Assembly: GCF_900172355.1 (NCBI RefSeq)
Contig: NZ_FWFZ01000002.1
Span: forward strand, 186,001 to 250,000
DNA from: Roseisalinus antarcticus
GTDB taxonomy: Bacteria > Pseudomonadota > Alphaproteobacteria > Rhodobacterales > Rhodobacteraceae
Direction: 5' to 3'
Length of the DNA: 64,000 nt
This document shows positions 33,659 through 43,057 of this stretch, piece after piece. The notes beneath the pieces are model-generated. The model saw only the letters and a list, made by a program, of their open reading frames with translations. It was not told the DNA's origin and ran no database searches. The position numbers were made by a program, and so were the translations under genes. Positions within the stretch are counted from its first letter, which is position 1, and the number at the start of each line of letters is the position of its first letter.

Positions 33659-34816
33659 ATGTCCATTCTCAGTGCCCTCACCCTGTCCCGCCGGCCCGCC
33701 ACGGGCTTCGTCATCGTGGGCATCTTCTGGGGCGGATTCGCGGCCCATGTCCCCGTTCTCAAGGCGCAACTGGGCGCAAGCGATGCCCTGTTCGGGCTGC
33801 TGCTACTGGGGACGGCGGCGGGGCTCGTGTCATCCATGTGGCTCGCGCCCCGTCTGGACCGGACCCTTGGCGCCCGTGGCATGCAGGTCGCTGCCCTGGC
33901 CCTCGCGCTGGCCTGGCTCTTTCCGGGGCACATGAGTGTCCAGGTCCTGTTCTTCGTGTCGCTCATCTTCGTCGGCGGCGCCTCGGGGTTGCTGGATGTC
34001 ACCATGAACGCTCGCGTCAGCGATCTGGAGGCGCAGACCGGCCGCAGCCTGATGAACGCGAATCACGCTATCTTTTCCGTGGCCTACGCGGTGGCGGCCC
34101 TGATCTCGGGCGTCACCCGAGAGGCGGGGATCCCGCCGGGCTGGGTCTTTACGGGCTTTTCGGTGGTCACGATCCTGCTGCTGCCGGTCCTGCGCATGGC
34201 GCCCGCCGCGGTCGAGCCCGAGGTCGGCTATGCCGGGGCCTATCCGCTCTGGCCGATCCTGCTGTCGGGACTGGTCGTGCTCGTGGCCTTCATGTCCGAG
34301 GCCACGGTCGAGGCCTGGTCCGCGCTCCATGTCGAGCGCACGTTGGGCGGTGGTGCGGTCCAGGGGGCGCTGGGCCCGACGATGCTGGGGATCACAATGG
34401 CCGTCGGGCGGTTCTCGGGCCAGGTCGTCGCCGAACGCCTGCGCGAGGTCCCGGTGATCGTCGGCGCTTCGCTGCTATCGGCCTGCGGCGTTATTCTGGC
34501 CGCGGTCGCGCCGGTGCCCGCCCTGGCCTACATCGGCTTCGGCATCTTCGGGCTGGGCGTGTCGGTGGTGGCGCCGATGGGGCTGGCCCTCGTGGGCAAG
34601 CTCGTGGCGCCGCATCTGCGGACCGAGGCCATCAGCCGTGCGGCGGTCATGGGCTTTTCCGGCTTCTTCTTCGCGCCGGTCTTCATGGGGCTGGTGTCCG
34701 AGCTCTTCGGCCTGCGCGCCGCGTTCGGCGGTGTGGCCCTGCTTGCGCTCTGTGCGGTGCCGCTGGCCCTCGCGCTCGGCCGCTATCCGTTGCGCACGGC
34801 CCAGATCCGGCCGTAG
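33659..34816 (+). CDS. MFS transporter (YbjJ/FucP-like)
   Basis: A 385-residue major-facilitator permease with twelve predicted helices. GFVIVGIFWGGFAAHVPVLKAQLG is the first-helix block seen in YbjJ-like MFS proteins, and VGGASGLLDVTMNARVSDLEAQTGRSLMNANHAIFSVAY matches the fucose-permease/YbjJ subgroup (MNARV-LE--TG---MN-NHA-FS). The substrate is unknown. Its 3' end overlaps the amylosucrase 3' end on the other strand by 34 bp. Confidence 0.83.
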   Translation: MSILSALTLSRRPATGFVIVGIFWGGFAAHVPVLKAQLGASDALFGLLLLGTAAGLVSSMWLAPRLDRTLGARGMQVAALALALAWLFPGHMSVQVLFFVSLIFVGGASGLLDVTMNARVSDLEAQTGRSLMNANHAIFSVAYAVAALISGVTREAGIPPGWVFTGFSVVTILLLPVLRMAPAAVEPEVGYAGAYPLWPILLSGLVVLVAFMSEATVEAWSALHVERTLGGGAVQGALGPTMLGITMAVGRFSGQVVAERLREVPVIVGASLLSACGVILAAVAPVPALAYIGFGIFGLGVSVVAPMGLALVGKLVAPHLRTEAISRAAVMGFSGFFFAPVFMGLVSELFGLRAAFGGVALLALCAVPLALALGRYPLRTAQIRP

Positions 34817-36687
34817 GGCGGCAGGTTGATCTGCCCGCCGCGCAGGCTCAGCGGTTCTCCGGTCAGCAGGTCCAGGTGCTCTGTCGACGGGTCGATCTGC
34901 GCGGCGCCGACCCGGATGGATTGCCAGCTTTCGGTAAAGTTGAACAGGCCGGTCAGCAGACCCTCGTCAGCGTGCCTGCGAAAGGCAAAAAGCCCCGGGT
35001 GCCGCACGTCGATCACTTCCGTCGGCACGTCCGAGGCCAGCTGCGGCGTGGCTTTGCGCCGGTGCAGGATGTCCCTGGTCCCGGCGTGGATACGGGCCGC
35101 GGGGCTGCCGTCGTCCAGTGCGGCGGTCCTCGTCCAGTCCATGTAGGGCCGCTGCATCCAGCGCCCGTCCTCGGCCAGCGCCGGATCCTCCATGTAGGAA
35201 TGGTCGTTCGTAAGCCCCAGCTCGTCCCCCATGTAGATCAGGGGCATCCCGCCGAAGGACGCGATCAGCGCGTGCCCCATCAGGATCCGTTCGATCGCGA
35301 GGTCGATGGCCTCGGCATCGTCCCGCGCCACCGCATCCTCCAGCCCGGCGAGCGAGGCGAAGGACCCGTTGGTCCGCTTGTCGCCCGTCTCCTCGTTGAC
35401 CTGGAAATCCGCGCCGCGGGCAAAGCTCGTGGGAAAGCGGCCGGCATAGTAATCGGCCAGGAACCGGCGATGTCCGGGTCCGGTGATGCCGCCGACGGCC
35501 TCGGCGTCCTCCTCGGTGATGGCCCAGCCGATATCGTCGTGACAGCGGATGTAGGTCGCGAAGGACGCACGCCGGAAGGACTGCGGGAAATGATGCGACA
35601 GCACATAGGTCATCAACCGGGTGTCGCGCGATGCGAGCGCCGACCAATACTGCACCATCAGCGAGTTGTGATAGGCCAGCTGCGCCTCGCGCCCGGTATG
35701 GCGTCCCTGGCCCAGGTAGGGCACCAGGTCGCCCGGCGCGACGATGGCCTCGGCCTTGTGAATGATGGCCGGGGCCGTGACACGGCTTGCCTGCACAAGC
35801 GCCTGCAGGATGTCATGCACCTCCGGCAGGTTCTGGCAGACGGTACCCATCCTCTTCCACATGAAGGCCACCGCATCGAGCCGGAACACCTCCACACCCT
35901 TGTTGGCAAGGAACAGGATGATGTCGAGCACCGAGAGAAAGACCTCCGGGTTCTCCCAGTTCAGATCCCATTGATATTCGTTGAATGTGGTCCAGACCCA
36001 GCCCACATCCTCGTAATGGGTGAAATTGCCCGGCGCCTGGTCGGGAAACACCTCCGTCAGCGTCCGCTCGAAGGCCTCGGGCGTGTGCGGATCGTCGTAG
36101 ATCCGGTAGAAGGCGCGGTAGAACGGATCTCCGGCGCGGGCCTTCACGGCCCAGTCGTGCTCCTTCGCGGTGTGGTTCAGCACCAGGTCGATGCAGGGGC
36201 TGATCCCGGCGGAGCGAAACTGCAGCGCCAGACGCTGGAAATCGGCCATGGAGCCCAGCACCGGGTTGATCTCGGTATAGTCCATCACGGCATAGCCGCC
36301 GTCCGATTGCCCCGGGCGCGGCTTCAGGCAGGGCATGAGGTGGGCATAGGTCACGCCCAGATCGGCAAGATAGGGGATGTGGCCCGCCACGTCCCGGACC
36401 TGGCCCGCGAACCGGTCGATATAGAAGACATAGGCCACCATGTCCTCCGACAGGAACCAGTCCGGGTTGAGGTCGCGCTCCATGTCCAGATGCCGCAGAT
36501 CGGCGGGGCGCTCCCCCCAATGCCGTTCCAGAAGGGCGTGCAGCCGGTCCATCAGCCCGCTCTCGAACGCCTGCGGATAGAGCCGCGACAGCGGGCCGAT
36601 CAGATCGCGCCGTCCACGCTGCCAGCGCATCTCGAAAAGGTCCGTTTCCGAGACTGCCGCCTTTCGCCTCTTTCCGCCGTTCGCCAT
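34783..36687 (-). CDS. Amylosucrase (GH13 subfamily 4)
   Basis: A 634-residue enzyme that transfers glucose from sucrose to build an alpha-1,4-glucan, or hydrolyses/isomerises sucrose. Length and sequence follow Neisseria amylosucrase (636 aa). The catalytic nucleophile is about Asp271 in VFRLDAVAFMWK, the acid/base about Glu313 in IHKAEAIV, and the transition-state Asp about 384 in RCHDDIGWA. No signal peptide is present, so it is cytosolic. No sucrose transporter or phosphorylase gene is adjacent; the neighbour L-lactate dehydrogenase is not obviously related. Sequence cannot separate amylosucrase from sucrose hydrolase. Confidence 0.85.
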   Translation of the reverse strand: MANGGKRRKAAVSETDLFEMRWQRGRRDLIGPLSRLYPQAFESGLMDRLHALLERHWGERPADLRHLDMERDLNPDWFLSEDMVAYVFYIDRFAGQVRDVAGHIPYLADLGVTYAHLMPCLKPRPGQSDGGYAVMDYTEINPVLGSMADFQRLALQFRSAGISPCIDLVLNHTAKEHDWAVKARAGDPFYRAFYRIYDDPHTPEAFERTLTEVFPDQAPGNFTHYEDVGWVWTTFNEYQWDLNWENPEVFLSVLDIILFLANKGVEVFRLDAVAFMWKRMGTVCQNLPEVHDILQALVQASRVTAPAIIHKAEAIVAPGDLVPYLGQGRHTGREAQLAYHNSLMVQYWSALASRDTRLMTYVLSHHFPQSFRRASFATYIRCHDDIGWAITEEDAEAVGGITGPGHRRFLADYYAGRFPTSFARGADFQVNEETGDKRTNGSFASLAGLEDAVARDDAEAIDLAIERILMGHALIASFGGMPLIYMGDELGLTNDHSYMEDPALAEDGRWMQRPYMDWTRTAALDDGSPAARIHAGTRDILHRRKATPQLASDVPTEVIDVRHPGLFAFRRHADEGLLTGLFNFTESWQSIRVGAAQIDPSTEHLDLLTGEPLSLRGGQINLPPYGRIWAVRNG

Positions 36688-36774
36688 GTTCGTCCTCCAG
36701 TGGCAGGACTATGACAGCCCCTTTTTGGGACTGAAAGCCCACCCTTCATTGCCTTGCATATCCGGGGGGTGATT

Positions 36775-36863
36775 GCGCCGGAGGCGCAGAGGGGGCAGAG
36801 CCCCCTGACCCGCCCGGGGGGCGCCGCAGGCGCACCGCGGGCAGATCTGTGCGCCGCAGGCGC
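36775..36863. repeat. Cluster of short GC palindromes upstream of amylosucrase
   Basis: GCGCCGGAGGCGC (36775-36787), GCGCCGCAGGCGC (36821-36833) and GCGCCGCAGGCGC (36851-36863) are three near-identical small palindromes. Between the first two lies a 7-bp hairpin, AGGGGGC/GCCCCCT (36790-36806). They fill most of the 192-bp gap between lldD (minus) and amylosucrase. They may end the amylosucrase-side transcript or be a REP-like element. Confidence 0.55.
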
Positions 36864-36879
36864 CCCGTTCGGTCACCGG

Positions 36880-38055
36880 TCAGGCGGGTGCGTCGGACCA
36901 TTCTCCTTCGAAATCCGCGGGCACGTAGAGGACATCGCGGCTCAGGGTCTTCACGTCCCGGCGCCCGCAGAGCGCCATCGAGACGTCGAGCTCCTTGCGG
37001 ATGACCTCCAGCGCCTTGGTGACGCCCGGCTGACCCATCGCGCCCAGCCCGTGGACATAGGCCCGTCCGATGAACGTGCCCTTTGCCCCCATCGCCAGCG
37101 CCTTCAGCACGTCTTGGCCCGTCCGGATGCCGCTGTCGAAATGCACCTCGATCTGATCCCCGACTGCGCGCACGATCTGCGGCAGCATCCTGATCGACGA
37201 CAACGCACCGTCCTGCTGCCGCCCGCCATGATTCGACACCACGATCGCGTCGGCGCCGACGTCCAGCGCACGCCGGGCGTCTTCGGGGTCCAGGATCCCC
37301 TTCAGGATCAGCTTGCCGCCCCATTTCTCCTTGATCCTGCGCACCTTGTCCCAATCCAGCTTCGGGTCGAAGTTCTCGTTCGACCACTGGATCAGGGACG
37401 AGACGTTGTTCACGTTCCGCGCGTGCCCCACGATGTTGCGGAAAGTGCGCCGGTGGGTCGACAGCATCTCTATACCCCAGTTCCACTTGGTCGCGAGATC
37501 GACCAGATTGCGGGCCGTGGGCGCCATCCGCACCGACAGCCCGTTGCGGACGTCCTTGTGCCGCTGCCCGAGGATCTGCAGATCGAGGGTCAGAACAAGC
37601 GCCGAGCAGCCCGCCGCCCGGGCCCGTTCGATCAGGTTGTCGACGAATTCCTCGTCGGTCATCACGTAGAGCTGGAACCAGAAGGGCCGCGTGGTGAACT
37701 TCGCGACGTCCTCGATCGAACAGATCGACATGGTGGAGAGGGTGAAGGGAACGCCGAACCGCTCGGCCGCCCGCGCGGCCTTGATCTCGCCATCGGCCCT
37801 CTGCATGCCGGTCAGGCCCACCGGGGCCAGCGCCACGGGCATGGCGACGGTCTCGCCGATCATCGTGCTTTCGGTCGTCCGGTCGGACATGTCCACGGCA
37901 ACCCGCTGGCGCAGACGGATCCTGTCGAAATCGGAGGTGTTCTCGCGGTAGGTCTGCTCGGTGTAGCTGCCCGAGTCGCAGTAATCGTAGAACATCTTCG
38001 GCGTCCGCCGCTTGTGCAGGCGCTTCAGATCGTCGATGCAGGCGATCACGGGCAT
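36880..38055 (-). CDS. lldD: FMN-dependent L-lactate dehydrogenase
   Basis: A 391-residue alpha-hydroxy-acid dehydrogenase converting L-lactate to pyruvate at the membrane, passing electrons to quinone. MPVIACIDDLKRLHKRRTPKMFYDYCDSGSYTEQTYREN is the family N-terminus; IVVSNHGGRQQDGA carries the catalytic His, and VHFDSGIRTGQDVLKALAMGAKGTFIGR binds FMN phosphate. The start at 38053-38055 follows GAGGAGT; the longer open frame was rejected. Glycolate or mandelate oxidase activity cannot be excluded. Confidence 0.9.
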   Translation of the reverse strand: MPVIACIDDLKRLHKRRTPKMFYDYCDSGSYTEQTYRENTSDFDRIRLRQRVAVDMSDRTTESTMIGETVAMPVALAPVGLTGMQRADGEIKAARAAERFGVPFTLSTMSICSIEDVAKFTTRPFWFQLYVMTDEEFVDNLIERARAAGCSALVLTLDLQILGQRHKDVRNGLSVRMAPTARNLVDLATKWNWGIEMLSTHRRTFRNIVGHARNVNNVSSLIQWSNENFDPKLDWDKVRRIKEKWGGKLILKGILDPEDARRALDVGADAIVVSNHGGRQQDGALSSIRMLPQIVRAVGDQIEVHFDSGIRTGQDVLKALAMGAKGTFIGRAYVHGLGAMGQPGVTKALEVIRKELDVSMALCGRRDVKTLSRDVLYVPADFEGEWSDAPA

Positions 38056-38147
38056 GGCCCACTCCTCGGGTTGGATTTCGCGGTCAATCTGACCAGATAC
38101 GGGCCGTGCGGCAAGCGCCCGCCCCACGGCGGACCCAGTCTGAGGAC

Positions 38148-38621
38148 CTAGTTCGCGTGGTCCATCGCGCCCGGCATCCGTTCCAGATCCACCGGCACCT
38201 CGACCTTCATCTCTCCGGCCTGATCGAAGACCAGCGTCAGGGGGATCGTCTTGCCCTGCTCGAACGGACCGGCGAGGCCCATGAACATCACGTGCCGACC
38301 GCCCTGCATCAGAATCACCTCGCTGCCCGCGGGCACCGGCAGACCGTCCTCCAGATGCTCCATCCGCATCAGCCCGTCATCGCCCATCGTGCTGCTGTGC
38401 AACTCGACCCGCGCGGCCGCGTCAGAGCGCACGTCGGTCAGAACGTCGTCGGTATCGCCGGTGTTGCGGATGACAAGGTAGGCCGCGCCGGTCATGGCCG
38501 TCGGCCCCGCCGAGCGGGCATAGGGTGCGTCGATCTCGATCACGCTGTCGGCCAGGGCGGGCAGGGCAGCGGCTGTTGCGAGAAGGAGCGACAGGAACAA
38601 GGAGGCGCGGCGCAGTCTCAT
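38148..38621 (-). CDS. PCu(A)C-type periplasmic copper chaperone
   Basis: A 157-residue periplasmic protein with a signal peptide (cleavage after ALPALA). The copper ligands follow the family pattern: His in VELHSSTMGDDGLMRM with Met residues, then GGRHVMFMGL. PCu(A)C delivers Cu(I) to the CuA or CuB site of cytochrome oxidase. The ATG at 38619-38621 was preferred over an upstream GTG. No cox or sco gene is next to it here; lldD lies 92 bp downstream on the same strand. Confidence 0.88.
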   Translation of the reverse strand: MRLRRASLFLSLLLATAAALPALADSVIEIDAPYARSAGPTAMTGAAYLVIRNTGDTDDVLTDVRSDAAARVELHSSTMGDDGLMRMEHLEDGLPVPAGSEVILMQGGRHVMFMGLAGPFEQGKTIPLTLVFDQAGEMKVEVPVDLERMPGAMDHAN

Positions 38622-38679
38622 GGCGGTGATCCCGTGATGTTTGAACACGGTAGTCGTCTAGCGCCATCGGCCCCACGCG

Positions 38680-38708
38680 AAAAGGCCCGGCGGTGGCGCC
38701 GGGTCTTT
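38680..38708 (-). terminator. Terminator of rpmB
   Basis: On the minus strand AAAGACCCGGCG pairs with CGCCGGGCCTTTT around a CCAC loop, ending in TTTT. The A-run and T-run on both sides make it a possible two-way terminator, 23 bp after the rpmB stop. Confidence 0.8.
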
Positions 38709-38731
38709 CAACGCATGCGGCGTGTCGTCGC

Positions 38732-39025
38732 TCAGGCGGCGGCGGTCGTCGTCGCCTTGGCGATGTCTTTCTTGACCTTCAGCGCGGCGGGCGACAGTTC
38801 GTCATCCTTTGCGCGGGCCATGAACGCGTCCAGCCCGCCACGGTGATCGACGGTGCGCAGGGCGGCCGACGAGACGCGGAACTTGAAGGTGCGTCCCAGC
38901 ACGTCGGACTGAAGCGTCACGTCCTGCAGGTTGGGCAGGAAACGGCGACGGGTCTTGTTGTGGGCGTGGCTGACATTGTTGCCGGACATCGGCCCTTTTC
39001 CGGTCAGTTCGCAACGGCGCGACAT
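38732..39025 (-). CDS. rpmB: 50S ribosomal protein L28
   Basis: A 97-residue ribosomal protein. [34 protein letters not shown] is the conserved L28 N-terminus, with the two-part [12 protein letters not shown] block and [22 protein letters not shown] following. The C-terminal [13 protein letters not shown] tail is usual for alphaproteobacteria. Confidence 0.97.
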   Translation of the reverse strand: MSRRCELTGKGPMSGNNVSHAHNKTRRRFLPNLQDVTLQSDVLGRTFKFRVSSAALRTVDHRGGLDAFMARAKDDELSPAALKVKKDIAKATTTAAA

Positions 39026-39142
39026 GTGGTCATCCTCATCTGGTTCCGGCGAATGCGCGGGGGATTCGCCAATATGAAGGGGCGCCGCCGTGGCAGCTCC
39101 CGAAATCTCATCGGGTGTCCTTAGGCGGATCGCGGCGGTGCG

Positions 39143-39925
39143 TCAAGGCCCCGATGGCGGCCCTGCGGGCGCATCGGTGCCGGTCCTTCCGGCGCGCAGA
39201 CGCAGGGCATCGGCGATGTGCCGACGATAGACCGGCGAGCCATGTCGCGTGGCGCGATGCAAGGCGACGATCGCGGCAGGATCGGGCGGCCCGCGAAAGA
39301 GTTGGCGCTGCAGCTGGCCGAACCGCCCGCCCGCCGTCAGCACCTGCGTCGCCGGATGCCCGCCGCCGGCCAGACGGCAGAGGCGCAGCTGCGGAAAGAT
39401 CTCGCCCAGCATGCGGGCATGGACCCGGTCCATCGGGCGCAGCGGGTCATAGAGCAATGCCCCGCCCAGCTCGGCCGCGCCGTGGCGGGCAAGGTCGCCC
39501 CGCTCCGGGTCGAACCCCGCTGATTCGGAGCGGTAGCGGCGGTCGAACGGCACCACCGACGGCGCCACCGAGACCTGTGGCGACACCGCGATGACCTGCA
39601 TCAGCCGCAGGGCCCGGGAATACCGGAACGCCGCGTAGGCCCCCATCGAGAACCCCATCGCCACGACCCGCCGGTAGGGCCGGGCGAAGGCGGCCAGGCA
39701 ATCCTCCAGCGCCTCGGTCTCGGCGTTCACATACCAATCGTTTCGCAGGCTTTGCAGGTGCAGATGCGCATAACCCCGACCGGTGAAGGACAGCGTCGGG
39801 CGCGGCGCGTCGAAATGGCCCGGTCGGGCCACCCGCTGCCGGAATGTGACGATCAGGCGGGGCTTGCCCGGCTGGAAAACGTCGGCCCGGATCAGATCTC
39901 CGTCGAAGATCCGCTCCGGCGTCAT
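39143..39925 (-). CDS. Alpha/beta-hydrolase fold protein
   Basis: A 260-residue protein with a nucleophile elbow VVAMGFSMGAYAAF (Ser93 in GxSxG). FRQRVARPGHFDAPRPTLSFTGRGYAHLHLQSLRNDWY before it is unlike standard esterases but found in a Rhodobacteraceae-type family near exopolysaccharide or surface genes. A His in RLAGGGHPATQ (about residue 209) could complete the triad. Its start overlaps the meaB stop by four bases (ATGA), so the two are translationally coupled. Substrate unknown. Confidence 0.65.
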   Translation of the reverse strand: MTPERIFDGDLIRADVFQPGKPRLIVTFRQRVARPGHFDAPRPTLSFTGRGYAHLHLQSLRNDWYVNAETEALEDCLAAFARPYRRVVAMGFSMGAYAAFRYSRALRLMQVIAVSPQVSVAPSVVPFDRRYRSESAGFDPERGDLARHGAAELGGALLYDPLRPMDRVHARMLGEIFPQLRLCRLAGGGHPATQVLTAGGRFGQLQRQLFRGPPDPAAIVALHRATRHGSPVYRRHIADALRLRAGRTGTDAPAGPPSGP

Positions 39926-40914
39926 TTTGGCGCCTCTCCCGCCCCCAGCATTACGGACAGGAGTTCCTGGGCGGCGACGGCGGGCGGCGTCTCGCCCCGC
40001 GCGACCCTGTCTGCCAGCGCCGCCATCGTGCCTTTCAGCGGCTCGCGGCGCAGCCGCCCGAGCAGGGCCTGCCGGACCTCCTCCTCGAACCAGTGCACCG
40101 CCTGATCGGCCCGGGCCCGGGCCAGCCAGCCACTGTCGCGGCGGGCCTCGGCGAGGGCGGCGATGTCGGTCCAGGCCTGCTCCAACCCGGCGGCCTCTAG
40201 CGCCGAGACGGTGATCGCCTTGGGATAGCCGTTCGGATCCTGCGGCCGCTTGCGCAATAGCCGGAGGGCCCCGGCGTAATCGGCACAGGTCCGCATCGCT
40301 TGCGACCGCAACTCTCCATCGGCCTTGTTGACCAGGATTATGTCGGCGATCTCCATGATGCCGCGCTTGACCCCCTGCAACTCGTCGCCGCCGGCGGGGG
40401 CCAGCAGCAGCAGGAACAGGTCGGTCATCTTGGCCACCTGCGTCTCGGACTGGCCCACGCCGACCGTCTCGATCAGAACGATGTCGAACCCCGCCGCGGC
40501 GCAGAGCTGCGCGACCTCGCGGGTGCGCCGGGCGACCCCGCCAAGCTCGCTTTGCGAGGGTGAGGGGCGGATGAAGGCGCGGGCGTCGCGGGACAGACGT
40601 TCCATTCGCGTCTTGTCGCCCAGAATGGATCCGCCGGAACGGGCCGAGGACGGGTCGACCGCCAGCACCGCGACCCGCTTGCCCATGCCGGTCAGCATCA
40701 GGCCGAAGCTTTCGATGAAGGTGGATTTGCCGACGCCCGGGGTGCCGGAGAGGCCGATCCGCAGGGTGTCGTCCGAGGGCGGCAGCGCGTCCAGCAGGTC
40801 CAGCGCCCGGGCCCGGTGATCGGCCCGGCCGCTCTCGACCAGGGTGATCGCCCGGGCGAGGGCGCGGCGTTCGCCCTGCCGGATGCGGGCTGCGAGGTCG
40901 TCGGTATCAGTCAT
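39922..40914 (-). CDS. meaB: Methylmalonyl-CoA mutase-associated GTPase MeaB
   Basis: A 330-residue G3E-family GTPase that protects and reactivates methylmalonyl-CoA mutase and its B12 cofactor. The P-loop is GLSGTPGVGKST, with VLAVDPSSARSGGSILGDKTRM (switch region), IETVGVGQSE and VNKADGE (NKxD) following. The mutase gene itself is not in the window. Chosen ATG (40912-40914) gives the conserved MTDTDDLAARIRQGERRALARAI start. Confidence 0.93.
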   Translation of the reverse strand: MTDTDDLAARIRQGERRALARAITLVESGRADHRARALDLLDALPPSDDTLRIGLSGTPGVGKSTFIESFGLMLTGMGKRVAVLAVDPSSARSGGSILGDKTRMERLSRDARAFIRPSPSQSELGGVARRTREVAQLCAAAGFDIVLIETVGVGQSETQVAKMTDLFLLLLAPAGGDELQGVKRGIMEIADIILVNKADGELRSQAMRTCADYAGALRLLRKRPQDPNGYPKAITVSALEAAGLEQAWTDIAALAEARRDSGWLARARADQAVHWFEEEVRQALLGRLRREPLKGTMAALADRVARGETPPAVAAQELLSVMLGAGEAPK

Positions 40915-41027
40915 CCCGCGCGTTGTGCGCAAAGCCGGGCACGCTTGTCCAGAGGCACGGGCCGGCTCGTGGCTGCCGCCCTGGACGGGGCAGGGCGCCC
41001 CGCCGCGAAGGCCCGGCGCCGGCCGGG

Positions 41028-42085
<1,058 letters not shown>

Positions 42086-42089
<4 letters not shown>

Positions 42090-42898
42090 GTTTCGTCCTC
42101 CCTGGGCCCTTTGGGGCAAGTGTCCGTCTGCGGAAAGCGCCAGTCTTTGGACTCTTCCGCGATCCCTCGGGCCGTCGCCCGCAAATCGTTGATGTAGCCG
42201 TCAAGCCGCGACAGCGATGTCCGGGCCGTCGATCCGGTGATCGACAGCGCCCCGAGGCACCGGCCCCGAGACGTCAGGATCGGCACGGCAATGCAGATGA
42301 TGCCGGGCTCATGCTCTTCGCGGTCATAGGCATGGCCGCGAGCGCGGATCTGGGCGAGCTCCGCCCGCAGCGCCTCGGGCGTGGTGTAGGTATGCTCGGT
42401 GAAGCGGTGAAAGGATTGCTGGGCGATGATCCGCTCCAGCGATTGTTCGGGCTCGAACGCGAGCATCGCCTTGCCGACCCCGGTGCAATAGGCCGGCCCG
42501 ACCTTGCCCGCGTCGCTGAACATCTCCACCGGGGAGGAGGCGTTGCGCTTGTCGACATATAGCACCTGGGCCCGGTCGAGCTGTGCCAGGTGGACCGTCT
42601 CGCCCACCTTCGCCGCCAGGCTGTCGAGATGCGGCCGCGCCACGGCCCCCAGCGAGGATTGCGCCCAGGCGGAATGCGCCAGCCGCACCAGCCGTACACC
42701 GGGGGCATAGGTCTGCCGGTCGGGGTCGTAGGCCAGCATCCCCTGCTCGGCCAGGGTCTGCACGAATCGGAACAGCGTCGCCTTGGGAAACGGAGACCCT
42801 TCGAGCAGCTCGCCGAAGCGCACCGGCCGGCCGAATGCCGCCACGCTGTCCAGCACCTCCAATGCCTTGCCGATCGTTCCGCCCCCGGCCGTGGCCAT
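42086..42898 (-). CDS. IclR-family transcriptional regulator of the galactoside locus
   Basis: A 270-residue regulator. The N-terminal winged helix-turn-helix (GKALEVLDSVAAFGRPVRFGELLEGSPFPKATLFRFVQTLAEQGML) is followed by the IclR effector domain (PAYCTGVGKAMLA, ICIAVPILTSRGRCLGALSITGS). Its ATG follows GGAGGGACGAAAG. It overlaps the ATPase gene by four bases and diverges from the binding-protein gene, so it most likely controls both transcripts in answer to a galactose-pathway metabolite. The effector is inferred. Confidence 0.88.
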
Positions 42899-42938
42899 GG
42901 CTTTCGTCCCTCCCGTGCGCCGCGTCCTCTCGCGACTG

Positions 42939-42969
42939 TTGACAAGCATAGGCGAGTCGCGCTTATGAT
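42939..42969 (+). promoter_or_regulatory. Candidate promoter of the galactoside operon
   Basis: TTGACA (42939-42944) and TATGAT (42964-42969) are separated by 19 bp (18 to the overlapping TTATGA), about 90 bp before the binding-protein start. A perfect -35 makes it the best promoter candidate in the window, although the spacer is long. Confidence 0.55.
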
Positions 42970-43005
42970 TTCAATATTCAAAACCGGGTTTCACATATTG
43001 AAACC
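42969..43005. promoter_or_regulatory. Nested palindromes, probable IclR-family operator
   Basis: TTTCAATAT (42969-42977) is perfectly inverted in ATATTGAAA (42995-43003). Inside the right end, GGTTTCA (42987-42993) and TGAAACC (42999-43005) form a second palindrome with a 5-bp spacer. They begin at the -10 box of the candidate promoter, a repressor-like position. TTTCA/TGAAA half-sites resemble those of KdgR, another IclR-family member. Confidence 0.55.
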
Positions 43006-43057
43006 AAACAGGTCCGCAAGAGACCCGGTTCGTTGATGGTTGCTAAGGGAGGACACC

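Noticed and set aside
41012-41027. CCCGGC/GCCGGG palindrome directly after the sugar ATPase stop as a terminator
   Set aside because: A very short GC palindrome without T-tail, directly touching the stop codon; function cannot be argued.
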